Positions 44,084-52,616 of a DNA stretch of 64,000 nucleotides are shown piece after piece. Source of the stretch: Paraburkholderia silvatlantica (GTDB lineage: Bacteria; Pseudomonadota; Gammaproteobacteria; Burkholderiales; Burkholderiaceae); NCBI RefSeq assembly GCF_003096715.1, contig NZ_QEOL01000025.1, positions 85,506-149,505 on the forward strand, in the 5' to 3' direction. How positions within the stretch are numbered: the first letter of the stretch is position 1; the number at the start of each line of letters is the position of its first letter. The notes under the pieces were generated by a model, which was not told where the DNA came from, made no database searches, and saw only the letters and a program-made list of their open reading frames with translations. Both the position numbers and the translations under genes were made by a program.

Positions 44084-44983
44084 CTAGACGCTCGCCACCC
44101 CTACTCCGACTTGCGCGATCGCCGCATCGCGCTGCGACGGACTCGCGTGCGTCGCGCCCGTCAGGTACGCCGTGACGAGGATGGGCGCCCGCCCGGTGGG
44201 CCAGATAATCGCCACATCGTTTGCCGTGCCGTGATCGCCAGTGCCGGTCTTGTCGCCTACGCGCCAGTCCTTCGGCAAGCCGGCGCGCAAACGCGCGTCG
44301 CCAGTCTTGTTGGCGACGAGCCATGCAATGAGTTGCTCGCGCGATACCGAAGCAAGGCGCTCGCGCAGCAGCAATTCGCGCAGGTTCGCGACCATGGCGG
44401 CGGGCGTGGTCGTATCGCGCGGGTCACCTGGGATCGCATCGTTGAGCGTGGTCTCGTTGCGGTCGAGGCGCGTTACCGGGTCGCCAATGCTGCGCGCGAA
44501 AGCCGTGATCGCCGCAGGGCCGCCGATGCTTTCCAGCAGCAGGTTCGCCGCCGTGTTGTCGCTGCGCGTGAGCGCGGCCTCGCACAGCTCGGCAACCGTC
44601 ATGCCCTCACTGCCCGCTCGCGGTCCGCTCACCGGCGAATACGACACGACTTGCGCAGGCGAATACACGATCTTGCGGGCCAGGTCCTCCTTGCCGTGAT
44701 CCTTGCGCGTCAGCACGGCCGATGCGAGCAATACCTTGAACGTGCTGCACATCGGAAAGCGCTCCTGCATGCGCCACCCGCGCACGTGTCCGTTCGCCGT
44801 ATCGAGCATCGCCACGCCGAGCCGGCCCCCCGCCTGCGCCTCGATGGCGGCGAGCGGCTTTTCGAGCGAGCCCGTTGGTGTCGCGTTCGTCGTGCTCGCA
44901 GCGCCCGCGCCGAACGCCTGAGATGCAACGCCAGCTATCGCGCCGCCTAGTACCGTCATCGTGAATCTACGCCGCGTGATCAT
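44084..44983 (-). CDS. penA: Class A beta-lactamase, PenA-like, Tat-exported
   Basis: A 299-residue serine beta-lactamase. Active-site Ser80 in MCSTFK (Ambler 70), SDN at 141-143 (Ambler 130-132), Glu177 in RNETTLN (Ambler 166) and KTG at 245-247 (Ambler 234) are all present, so it should be active. The Cys before the serine occurs as in Burkholderia PenA, but the partner position 238 is Gly, so there is no carbapenemase-type disulfide. The N-terminus TRRRFTM followed by a hydrophobic stretch is a Tat signal. AAGGAGAGG precedes ATG 44983. It is divergent from an AmpR-type LysR, hence probably inducible. Confidence 0.93.
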   Translation of the reverse strand: MITRRRFTMTVLGGAIAGVASQAFGAGAASTTNATPTGSLEKPLAAIEAQAGGRLGVAMLDTANGHVRGWRMQERFPMCSTFKVLLASAVLTRKDHGKEDLARKIVYSPAQVVSYSPVSGPRAGSEGMTVAELCEAALTRSDNTAANLLLESIGGPAAITAFARSIGDPVTRLDRNETTLNDAIPGDPRDTTTPAAMVANLRELLLRERLASVSREQLIAWLVANKTGDARLRAGLPKDWRVGDKTGTGDHGTANDVAIIWPTGRAPILVTAYLTGATHASPSQRDAAIAQVGVGVASV

Positions 44984-45080
44984 GACCTCTCCTTGAAGAG
45001 CCGCCACTATCGCGTGTTCTCCGTGTAGCGACAAACGATGATAAATTGCGCCTTGCCCCAGAAAAACTTATGGCTTGATC

Positions 45081-45959
45081 ATGCGAACGCATCTGCCCCT
45101 CAATGCCTTGCGTGCCTTCGAATCGTCGGCGCGGCACTTGAGCTTCACACGCGCGGCGAGCGAGCTGAACGTCACCCAGGCGGCCGTGAGCCAGCAGGTC
45201 CGCACGCTCGAGGAACGGCTTGGCGCGACGCTCTTCAAGCGTCTGCCGCGCGGCCTCGCGATCACCGACGAAGGTCTCGCGCTGCGCCCCGTGCTCACCG
45301 ACGCATTCGACCGCATCGAAGCCGTGTTGCGGCAGTTCGAAGGCGGCCACTTTCACGAGATGCTGACCGTGGGCGCCGTGGGCACTTTCGCGGTGGGATG
45401 GTTGATGCCGCGCCTGAAGTCGTTTCACGACGCGCACCCGTTCGTCGAACTGCGCATCAAGACGAACAACAATCTCGTCGATCTTGCGGGCGAAGGCCTC
45501 GACTTCGCCATCCGGTTCGGCGACGGCACCTGGCCCGGTTCGCGCGCCGCGAAGCTGTTCGACGCGCCGCTCACCGTGCTCTGCACACCCGACATCGCAC
45601 AAGGTCTACGGAGCCCCGCCGATCTCGCCGACAAAAAACTGCTGCGCTCGTATCGCGCCGACGACTGGGCGCTCTGGTTCGAAGCCGCCGGGCTCGCGCC
45701 GCGCCCCGTGCGCGGGCCCGTATTCGATTCGTCGCGGCTCATGGTGGAAGCAGCGATGCAGGGCGCGGGCATCGCGCTCGCCCCGGCTTCCATGTTCGAG
45801 CGCGATCTCGCGGCGGGCAGGCTCGTGCGGCCCTTCGATATCGAAGTGCAGGCAGGCAGCTACTGGCTCACGTCGCAAAAGGGGAAGACAGCGACGCCCG
45901 CCATGCGCGCGTTCAAACAATGGCTCGTGAAGGAAGCCGGCAGCGGCGAGGACGCGTGA
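45081..45959 (+). CDS. penR: AmpR/PenR-type LysR regulator
   Basis: A 292-residue LysR of the AmpR/GcvA type: LNALRAFESSARHLSFTRAASELNV with TQAAVSQQVRTLEERLG, then FDFAIRFGDGTWPG-like and SSRLMVEAAMQGAGIALAPASMF. It is divergent from the class A beta-lactamase across about 97 bases, the arrangement in which AmpR-like proteins sense cell-wall muropeptides. Its 3' end is convergent with and 16 bases from the RspB-like gene. TTG 45075 is an alternative start. Confidence 0.9.
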   Translation: MRTHLPLNALRAFESSARHLSFTRAASELNVTQAAVSQQVRTLEERLGATLFKRLPRGLAITDEGLALRPVLTDAFDRIEAVLRQFEGGHFHEMLTVGAVGTFAVGWLMPRLKSFHDAHPFVELRIKTNNNLVDLAGEGLDFAIRFGDGTWPGSRAAKLFDAPLTVLCTPDIAQGLRSPADLADKKLLRSYRADDWALWFEAAGLAPRPVRGPVFDSSRLMVEAAMQGAGIALAPASMFERDLAAGRLVRPFDIEVQAGSYWLTSQKGKTATPAMRAFKQWLVKEAGSGEDA

Positions 45960-45975
45960 TTGCGCGATTGCCGTG

Positions 45976-47004
45976 TTACGCGCCGAAATCGAGCAATACC
46001 TTGCAGGTTTCGCGCGGTTTGTGCTCCGCCAGCTCGAACGCGCGGCTCACCTCGCGAAAATCCACCTTGTGCGTGATGATCGATTCCGGCGTGACGAGGC
46101 CGCGCTCCAGCCAGTCGATCACGGTCGGGAACATCGCGCAGTTCAGGCGCGAGGCGCACAACGTGAGCTCCTTTTTCGTCAGCTCCTGCTGGGCGATGGC
46201 CGAAGGCGTCGACGAAAAACCAAGCAGTCCGATACGTCCTGCGGGCGCCGCGAGCCGCACCGCTTCTTCGAGAATGGACGGATGGCCCACCGCGTCGAAA
46301 ATCAGCGTTGGGCCGTCTTCCACGCCGCGCGCGCGCAGCGCGTCGGCAAGCGGCTCGTTGCGCGTGTTGATCGTTTCGTCGGCTTGCGCCCCGCAGTTGC
46401 GTGCGAGCTCGAGCCGCTCGTCGAGCTGATCCGCAATGAACGCGCGCACGCCGTACACGCGCTTGAGCACTTGCAGGATCGTCAACCCCACGGTGCCCGC
46501 GCCATAAATCAACGCAACGTCGCTTTCCAGCACGCCAGTACGCGCCGTGACGTTCGCCGCCACGGCGAAAGGCTCCACGATTGCCGCGCACGATTGTGCA
46601 ATACGCTCGGGGATGCGGTACGCGTTGCGCGCGGGCGCACATACATACTCGCTGAAACCGCCGTCGCGATGCACGCCCAGCACGACGAGATTGCGGCACA
46701 CATTCTGCCGCCCGATCCGGCATGCGTGACAATGCCCGCAGCTGATGACGGGATCGACGGCCACGAGTTCGCCCACGCGCCCGGCATCGACACCCTCGCC
46801 CACGGACTCGATGCGGCCCACGAACTCGTGGCCGATGATGCGCGGGTACGTCACGAACGGATTGTGCCCGCGATAGATGTGCAGGTCCGAGCCGCAGATG
46901 CCCGCATAACGCACGCGCACACGTACCTCTGCCGCTGCGGGCGTGGGCATGGGCAGCTCGCGCACGGCGAGGCTGTTCGGTCGATCGACGACGACGCTCA
47001 ACAT
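45976..47004 (-). CDS. rspB: RspB-like zinc alcohol dehydrogenase (L-gulonate 5-dehydrogenase candidate)
   Basis: A 342-residue medium-chain zinc dehydrogenase. Catalytic zinc ligands lie in AGICGSDLHIYRGHN and IIGHEFVG; a structural zinc site is in CGHCHACRIGRQNVC; the NAD-binding fold is IYGAGTVGLTI. It resembles E. coli RspB throughout (GHNPF, FSEY, HPSILEEAV, GFSSTPS). In the characterised L-gulonate route the RspB homologue oxidises L-gulonate at C5 to D-fructuronate. It follows a ManD-like gene in the same operon, 36 bases downstream, which supports that role. ATG 47019 is an alternative start. Confidence 0.9.
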   Translation of the reverse strand: MLSVVVDRPNSLAVRELPMPTPAAAEVRVRVRYAGICGSDLHIYRGHNPFVTYPRIIGHEFVGRIESVGEGVDAGRVGELVAVDPVISCGHCHACRIGRQNVCRNLVVLGVHRDGGFSEYVCAPARNAYRIPERIAQSCAAIVEPFAVAANVTARTGVLESDVALIYGAGTVGLTILQVLKRVYGVRAFIADQLDERLELARNCGAQADETINTRNEPLADALRARGVEDGPTLIFDAVGHPSILEEAVRLAAPAGRIGLLGFSSTPSAIAQQELTKKELTLCASRLNCAMFPTVIDWLERGLVTPESIITHKVDFREVSRAFELAEHKPRETCKVLLDFGA

Positions 47005-47039
47005 AGCAGACGCTTCCATGTCTATTTGATCAGATAGGC

Positions 47040-48248
47040 TTACCAGTTCCACATCGACCCGTCGCGCAGACGGGCGACCGGCAGATAGGCGCGTTCATAG
47101 GGATACTTCGCGGCCAGCGTCTCGTCGATGTCCACGCCGAGCCCCGGCGCGTCGTCCATCACGAGGAAACCGTTCTCGAAGCGGTACTGATGCGGGAACA
47201 CCGCATTCGTGAGCGCGTTGTGCGGCATCAGTTCCTGAATGCCGAAGTTCGGCGCCCACAGGCCGAAGTTCACGGCGGCGGCCATGCAGACCGGCGAAAG
47301 ATCGGTGGCGCCATGAAAGCCCGTGCGCACCTGGTACATGGCCGCGTAGTCGGCAATACGGCGCATATGCGTAATGCCGCCCGCGTGCACGATGGTCGCG
47401 CGGATATAGTCGATAAGCTGCTCGCGTATCAGGTCCTTGCAGTCCCAGATCGAGTTGAACACCTCGCCCACCGCGAGCGGCGTGCTGGTGTGGCTGCGAA
47501 TCAGGCGGAAACTTTCCTGGTTCTCGGCCGGTGTCGCGTCCTCCAGCCAGAAGAGGCGATACGGCTCGAGGTCGCGGCCAAGGCGCGCGGCTTCGATGGG
47601 CGTGAGGCGGTGGTGCGCGTCGTGCAGCAGATGCGGGCCGAAGCCCACGGCCTCGCGCACCTTGCGAAAGAGTTCGGGCGTATGGCGCAGATAGAGCGCC
47701 GTGTCCCATGGCTCCTCGGGCGGCAGCCCCTTCTGGGCGGGCTCGTACTCGCCCTTGACCTTGCCCACGCCATACACCTTGTCGAGACCGGGCACCCCCG
47801 ACTGCACGCGAATCGCCTGGTAGCCCTCCTCCACATGCTGGCGCACCGCGTCGATGGCTTCCTCGTGGTCGCGCCCGTTTGCATGGCCGTAGACCATCAG
47901 CCCTTCGCGGCTCTTGCCGCCCAGCAGCTGATACACGGGCATGTTCGCGAGCTTGCCCTTGATATCCCAGAGCGCCATGTCAATCGCGGCGATCGCCGTC
48001 ATCGTGACCGGGCCGCGCCGCCAGTACGCGCCGCGATAGAGGTATTGCCAGATGTCCTCGATATTGCGGGGGTCGCGGCCCACGAGGCACGCAAACACGT
48101 GATCTTCGAGGTACGCGCGCACGGCCAGTTCGCGGCCGTTGAGCGTCGCGTCGCCGAGACCGTACACGCCTTCGTCGGTCACGATCTTCACGGTCACGAA
48201 ATTGCGGCCGGGGCAGGTGACGATCGTCTGCAACCGTTCAATCTTCAA
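47040..48248 (-). CDS. rspA: D-mannonate dehydratase of the enolase superfamily (RspA/ManD)
   Basis: A 402-residue ManD, the exact usual length. The N-terminal capping domain has YGLGDATLNGRELAV; the barrel has the proton-transfer loop with Arg/Tyr around RVQSGVPGLDKVYGVGK, metal ligands near LLHDAHHRLTP, FWLEDATP and AVGEVFNS, and C-terminal HGATDLSPV. It dehydrates D-mannonate (often also D-gluconate) to 2-keto-3-deoxy-D-gluconate. The start is TTG at 48246-48248 after a GGAGAG. It sits between the GntR regulator and the RspB-like gene. Confidence 0.93.
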   Translation of the reverse strand: MKIERLQTIVTCPGRNFVTVKIVTDEGVYGLGDATLNGRELAVRAYLEDHVFACLVGRDPRNIEDIWQYLYRGAYWRRGPVTMTAIAAIDMALWDIKGKLANMPVYQLLGGKSREGLMVYGHANGRDHEEAIDAVRQHVEEGYQAIRVQSGVPGLDKVYGVGKVKGEYEPAQKGLPPEEPWDTALYLRHTPELFRKVREAVGFGPHLLHDAHHRLTPIEAARLGRDLEPYRLFWLEDATPAENQESFRLIRSHTSTPLAVGEVFNSIWDCKDLIREQLIDYIRATIVHAGGITHMRRIADYAAMYQVRTGFHGATDLSPVCMAAAVNFGLWAPNFGIQELMPHNALTNAVFPHQYRFENGFLVMDDAPGLGVDIDETLAAKYPYERAYLPVARLRDGSMWNW

Positions 48249-48267
48249 TGGCTCTCTCCACTCTCTT

Positions 48268-48999
48268 TCATTCGACGAAATAGTCGGGCACGCGCGCCTG
48301 CACTTCCGGCAGATGCGAGCCCACGCGGTCGATATGGCTCGCCACCGTCGCGCCCAGTTGCGCGAAGTTGCGCGAGGCCATTTGCGCGAGGATCAGCTCG
48401 TGCTCGCGCAGCGCGCGCTGCGCATGGTCCGCCACGCGATCGAGCAGCAGCCAGCGCACGCGGTCGAACTGGCGCTTCATGGGCTGCAGCATTTCCCAGA
48501 CATGCGGGCGGCCCGCGAATTCGAAGAGGCGCCGGTGCATCAGCTCGTCGAGATCGAAAAAGCGATCGACGTCGCCGCGTGCGACGGCGTCGCGCTGCTC
48601 GTCGACGATGCGGCCGAACTCCGAGAGCTGGTCGAGCGTGATGGTCTGGGCCAGCTGCACGTGGTTCGCGCATTCGAGCGTGCTGCGCGCGAAGCGCCCC
48701 TCTTCGAGCTGCGAAACGGAGATCGGCGCGACGATCGTGCCGACCTTGCGGTAGATGTTCACGAGGTGTTCGTCGGCGAGCTGGGCAAGCGCTTCGCGCA
48801 CCGGCGTGCGGCTCACCTGCAGCGCCTCGGCGATCGCGGCTTCTGAGAGGCTTGCGTGCGGCGGCAGCGCGCCACGCACGATGACGTCGCGCAGGAAGGC
48901 ATGCACCTGCGGGCGATAGGAAGTATCGGGATTGGCGACGAACCCGCTCAGTGCGGCGAGGACGGTGTCCTCTTGCGGTTCGATGACGGTCTGGCTCAT
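48268..48999 (-). CDS. GntR family (FCD) regulator of the hexonate cluster
   Basis: A 243-residue regulator. Winged helix: VHAFLRDVIVRGALPPHASLSE, QVSRTPVREALAQLADEHLV. FCD domain: RSTLECANHVQLAQ, FFDLDELMHRRLFEFAGRPHV, HELILAQMASR. It is the first gene of the rspAB operon and divergent from the uxuB-like gene. Two TACCATGGTA palindromes in the 136-base gap are its likely binding sites. FCD members of the UxuR/ExuR type sense hexuronates or hexonates, consistent with its neighbours. Confidence 0.92.
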   Translation of the reverse strand: MSQTVIEPQEDTVLAALSGFVANPDTSYRPQVHAFLRDVIVRGALPPHASLSEAAIAEALQVSRTPVREALAQLADEHLVNIYRKVGTIVAPISVSQLEEGRFARSTLECANHVQLAQTITLDQLSEFGRIVDEQRDAVARGDVDRFFDLDELMHRRLFEFAGRPHVWEMLQPMKRQFDRVRWLLLDRVADHAQRALREHELILAQMASRNFAQLGATVASHIDRVGSHLPEVQARVPDYFVE

Positions 49000-49022
49000 A
49001 AGGGATAACGGGGATCTGTTTG

Positions 49023-49032
49023 TACCATGGTA
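49023..49032. promoter_or_regulatory. TACCATGGTA palindrome, GntR-proximal
   Basis: Perfect ten-base palindrome, 24 bases before the GntR start, flanked by TTTG and GCAAA that extend the dyad imperfectly. Likely GntR operator. Confidence 0.6.
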
Positions 49033-49117
49033 GCAAATTCGCTTATCGGCAACCGCATAGCGTTAACCCCGATAAAACGAGATATAACATCGGACTAAGC
49101 TTCCGTCATTCACTAAA

Positions 49118-49129
49118 GTACCATGGTAC
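49118..49129. promoter_or_regulatory. GTACCATGGTAC palindrome, uxuB-proximal
   Basis: Perfect twelve-base palindrome, seven bases before the ATG of the uxuB-like gene, sharing TACCATGGTA with the site 95 bases away. The pair could let one regulator repress both divergent operons. Confidence 0.6.
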
Positions 49130-49135
49130 ACGGCA

Positions 49136-50611
49136 ATGACAACATCGCATCTGTGTGAGCGCTCACTATCAAACGCTGCGGCGACTGTGCGCCAACCGGG
49201 ATACGACCGCCGGCGCGTGCGCCCCGGCATCGTCCATCTCGGGCTGGGTGCGTTTCATCGCGCGCACCAGGCGCTCTATACGGAAACGCTGCTCGAACGC
49301 GGCGACACGCGCTGGGGCATCGTCGGCGTGAGCCTGCGCGAGCGGCGCGTGCCGCAGGCGCTGGCCGCCCAGGACCACCTCTACTCGGTGACCGAGCGCA
49401 GCGGCGAGGTGGCGGCGAGCCGCGTGGTCGGCGCGCTGCGCGGCTCGCTCTACGCACCCGAGGCGATGGACCGGGTGCTCTACACGATCGCGGACCCCGG
49501 TGTGGCCATCGTGAGCCTGACCGTGACCGAGAAGGGCTACAGCGTCGCGCCCGCCAGCGGCGACCTGGACGCCGGCGACCCAGCCATCCGCCACGACCTC
49601 ATGACACCCGATGCGCCCCGCACCACGCTTGGCGTGCTCGCCGCGGGCATCCGCAGCCGTCCGGCGAGCGCGCCGCTCACGGTGGTCTGCTGCGACAACA
49701 TGCAGGCCAACGGCGACACGCTGCGCAAACTGCTGATCCAGTATGCGGAGCAGCTCGACCCGGCGCTCGCGCGCCGCATCGGCGAGACGATCGCGTTTCC
49801 CAACACGATGGTCGATCGCATCGTGCCGGCCGCCACACCCGCGTCGCTCGACGCGGCTGCCGCGCAACTCGGCCTGCGCGACGAAGCCGCGATCGTATGC
49901 GAGCCGTTCAGCCAGTGGGTCATCGAAGACCGCTTCAGCGGCCCGCGCCCCGCGTGGGAAGACGCGGGCGCGCTGCTCACGCGCGATGTGCACCCGTACG
50001 AGGCCATGAAACTGCGCCTCCTGAACGGCTCGCATTCGGCGATTGCGTACGTGGGCCAGTTGCGCGGGCGCGAAACCGTTTCCGATGCAATGAACGATCC
50101 CGCCATGGCCACCTTCGTACGCGCGCTGATGATCGAGGACCTGCTCGCCACCGTGACGGTGCCGCCGGGCTTCGACGTTGCTTCGTATTGCCAGGATCTT
50201 CTGGCGCGCTTTGCCAACCCAACGCTTGCGCACCGTACCAGCCAGATCGCAACGGACGGCACGCAGAAAGTGCCGGTGCGCTGGCTACCCGCGCTGCGCG
50301 AGAGCCTGGTGCGTGGTATCGAGCGTCCCCATCTCGAACGCGCGCTCGCCGCCTGGCTCCACTACCTCGCGGCCGAACGCAGCGACGCGGGCATGCCGCT
50401 CGCCGTAAGCGATCCTGGCGCCCCCGCGCTCGCTGCGAGGTTGCGCGGCGCGGGCACGGCGCTCGACGCCGTGCAAGCCGCACTCTCGCACGCAAGCGTA
50501 TTTGGCGCGACGCCCTGGCCGCAAGCCTTCGCCGAGCGGCTCGCCCAGCATCTGCAATCGCTGCGCCGGCACGGCACGAACGCGCTGCTGGCTTGCCCCG
50601 CGCCGGCCTGA
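49136..50611 (+). CDS. uxuB: Mannitol dehydrogenase family protein, UxuB-like (D-mannonate oxidoreductase)
   Basis: A 491-residue long-chain polyol dehydrogenase. N-terminal NAD fold region IVHLGLGAFHRAHQALYTE; VVCCDNMQANGDTLR; FPNTMVDRIVPA; and the catalytic Lys block MKLRLLNGSHSAIAYVG. Family members act on mannitol, fructuronate/mannonate or tagaturonate/altronate. Beside ManD and an RspB homologue, reduction of D-fructuronate to D-mannonate fits best. It is divergent from the GntR-rspAB operon and followed by an MFS gene. Confidence 0.9.
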   Translation: MTTSHLCERSLSNAAATVRQPGYDRRRVRPGIVHLGLGAFHRAHQALYTETLLERGDTRWGIVGVSLRERRVPQALAAQDHLYSVTERSGEVAASRVVGALRGSLYAPEAMDRVLYTIADPGVAIVSLTVTEKGYSVAPASGDLDAGDPAIRHDLMTPDAPRTTLGVLAAGIRSRPASAPLTVVCCDNMQANGDTLRKLLIQYAEQLDPALARRIGETIAFPNTMVDRIVPAATPASLDAAAAQLGLRDEAAIVCEPFSQWVIEDRFSGPRPAWEDAGALLTRDVHPYEAMKLRLLNGSHSAIAYVGQLRGRETVSDAMNDPAMATFVRALMIEDLLATVTVPPGFDVASYCQDLLARFANPTLAHRTSQIATDGTQKVPVRWLPALRESLVRGIERPHLERALAAWLHYLAAERSDAGMPLAVSDPGAPALAARLRGAGTALDAVQAALSHASVFGATPWPQAFAERLAQHLQSLRRHGTNALLACPAPA

Positions 50612-50653
50612 AGCCGCACGCGTGCCGATATCTTTAGAGACTGGAGACAGAAC

Positions 50654-51952
50654 ATGAAGCAACGCACGATGGGATGGATAACCGTATTCCTGTTATTCCT
50701 CGTCTACGGCATCAACTACCTCGACCGGGTCGCGCTCTCGATCACGGCACCGCTCGTTCAAAAAGACCTCGGCATCGATGCGGCGCAGATGGGCATCGTG
50801 TTCAGCAGTTTCTTCGTCGGCTATGCGCTTTTCAATTTCGTGGGCGGCATCGCGAGCGACCGGCTTGGGCCGAAGATCGTGTACGTCCTCGCGGTCGGGC
50901 TGTGGTCGATCTTCTGCGGGCTCACGGCCGTGGCCGTGGGCTTCGCGAGCCTGCTCGTGCTGCGCGTGCTGTTCGGCATGGCCGAAGGGCCGCTCTGCGC
51001 AGGCGCGAACAAGATGGTCAACAACTGGATGCCGCGCGACATCGCGGCGACCTCCATGGGACTCCTGAGCGCCGGATCGCCGCTTGGCGGCGCGATTGCC
51101 GGCCCGGTGATCGGGCTGCTCGCGATCAGCTTCGGATGGCGTCCGGCGTTCTGGATCATCTGCGCGATTGGCCTCGTATGGTGCGTCGCATGGATGCTGC
51201 TCACCGCCGACCGTCCTTCGGAGAGCCGCTTCGTCAGCACGCTCGACGAAGCCGAGCCCGCGCGGCGGGGATCGAGCGTTGCGCATACGGCCCACATGGT
51301 GCCCGAGGGCGCCGCTGCGCCGCTCTCGGCATGGCTGCGCCAGCCGCTCGTGATCGCGACGGCCGTAGCGTTCTTCGCCTATAACTACGTGCTGTTCTTC
51401 TTTTTGAGCTGGTTCCCCAGCTATCTCGTGCAGGCGCATCACCTCAACATTCGCGAGATGAGTCTCGCCACCGTCGTGCCCTGGCTCGTGGGCACCGTTG
51501 GCCTCGCGGCGGGCGGCGCGATCTCCGATGCGATCTTCCGCTGGACCGGCAAGCTCATGCTCTCCCGCAAGCTCGTCCTTTCCACTTGCCTCGCGGCGAC
51601 GGGCGTGTGCGTGGGCGTGGCCGGCCTGGTGCATACGGCTGCCGCGGCCATCGCGCTGATGTCCATTGCGCTCTTCCTGCTCTATGTGACGGGCGCGCTC
51701 TACTGGGCAATCGTGCAAGACGTCGTGCATTCCGCCAGGGTGGGCAGCGTGAGCGGCTGCATGCACTGCGTGGGCAGCCTTTCGGGCGTGATCGGGCCGG
51801 CCGTGACGGGCTTTCTGGTGGAGCGCAGCGGTTCGTTCGCCACGGCGTTCGCGCTGGCCGGCGTGGTTGCGCTCACTGGCGCGGTGCTCTCGGCAATTTT
51901 CATTCGCGACGCCCGCAAGAGCGCGACTCTCACTGACAAGGCGTATTCGTAA
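50654..51952 (+). CDS. MFS transporter, ACS-like, hexuronate/hexonate uptake candidate
   Basis: A 432-residue permease with twelve membrane segments: FLLFLVYGINYLDRVALSITAPLV, the motif-A loop GGIASDRLGPKIVYV, RVLFGMAEGPLCAGANKMV and FFLSWFPSYLVQAHHLNIREMS, close to ExuT/GudP-type transporters. A GGAG precedes the ATG. It lies 42 bases after the UxuB-like gene and probably imports the substrate of the pathway, such as L-gulonate or a hexuronate. Confidence 0.9.
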   Translation: MKQRTMGWITVFLLFLVYGINYLDRVALSITAPLVQKDLGIDAAQMGIVFSSFFVGYALFNFVGGIASDRLGPKIVYVLAVGLWSIFCGLTAVAVGFASLLVLRVLFGMAEGPLCAGANKMVNNWMPRDIAATSMGLLSAGSPLGGAIAGPVIGLLAISFGWRPAFWIICAIGLVWCVAWMLLTADRPSESRFVSTLDEAEPARRGSSVAHTAHMVPEGAAAPLSAWLRQPLVIATAVAFFAYNYVLFFFLSWFPSYLVQAHHLNIREMSLATVVPWLVGTVGLAAGGAISDAIFRWTGKLMLSRKLVLSTCLAATGVCVGVAGLVHTAAAAIALMSIALFLLYVTGALYWAIVQDVVHSARVGSVSGCMHCVGSLSGVIGPAVTGFLVERSGSFATAFALAGVVALTGAVLSAIFIRDARKSATLTDKAYS

Positions 51953-52259
51953 CCAGCGCGTAACCAGCGCGTGCGCGGGCGGCGACGTCATATCGGCATC
52001 GCGAGCCGGAGTGAATACGGGCCCGCGCTTCTTTCATATCGTGCAATGCGCGCCCGGTGTATGCAAATTCCGCGTTTGCGGAGGCAGGCCGGCAATTGCA
52101 CATGGAAGGAGACCTTCTCTTATCGTGAAAGACCTCACGTAAGCCATTGAACAACAAGCCAATTTCGGTGCCGAAAACCCGCAGGGAAGTTGTCCTTCAC
52201 TGCGATAGACTGAAACCAGTGACGCTTCTTATTCGCTTGTTATTCAATGGAGATTGATG
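51953..52259. other. Intergenic region
   Basis: About 300 bases after the MFS gene. A short GAAGG/CCTTC hairpin at 52115-52127 is followed by TCTTAT and may be a weak terminator. No gene recognised. Confidence 0.3.
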
Positions 52260-52484
52260 ATGGACGTGTATATCGAACCGTTACCGAGAGGCCAATGGGG
52301 GCCAATCGATGGCTACGCCCTCGAGTTCGCGGACGGCAGCAAATTCGCCGAGAACATCTTTCGTTCCGAGCTTCTCGCGATCAGCGAGATCGTCCTGCGG
52401 GGCTATAAGCCGCTGCTGGCCAAGGTCCGCATTACGGACAAGCACGCCAACGCGCACTGGAAACGCCCCGACACTTCGCGCTGA
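52260..52484 (+). CDS. Small conserved-looking protein of unknown function
   Basis: A 74-residue protein (MDVYIEPLPRGQWGPIDGYAL, then FADGSKFAENIFRSELLAISE and VRITDKHANAHWKRP). It has no signal peptide or membrane segment. GGAGA lies six bases before the ATG at 52260 (a second ATG is at 52257). Codon use and the alternation of charged and hydrophobic residues look real. I do not recognise a family or function. Confidence 0.65.
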   Translation: MDVYIEPLPRGQWGPIDGYALEFADGSKFAENIFRSELLAISEIVLRGYKPLLAKVRITDKHANAHWKRPDTSR

Positions 52485-52616
52485 CGCGCTCGCGCTCGAC
52501 GGCGTGGTTTGCCGTCGAGCCATTCAGGCAACAAGCGCGACCGCTTCCGGCGGGTCGTGAGCACGGCCGATTCGATTGCGCGTTCTTCTGTGCGGTTGAG
52601 TAGCAAACCGCGCTAT

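Noticed and set aside
47190..48641. Long plus-strand open frame opposite rspA
   Set aside because: Antisense shadow; composition is Arg/Ala/His-rich and it has no recognisable domain.
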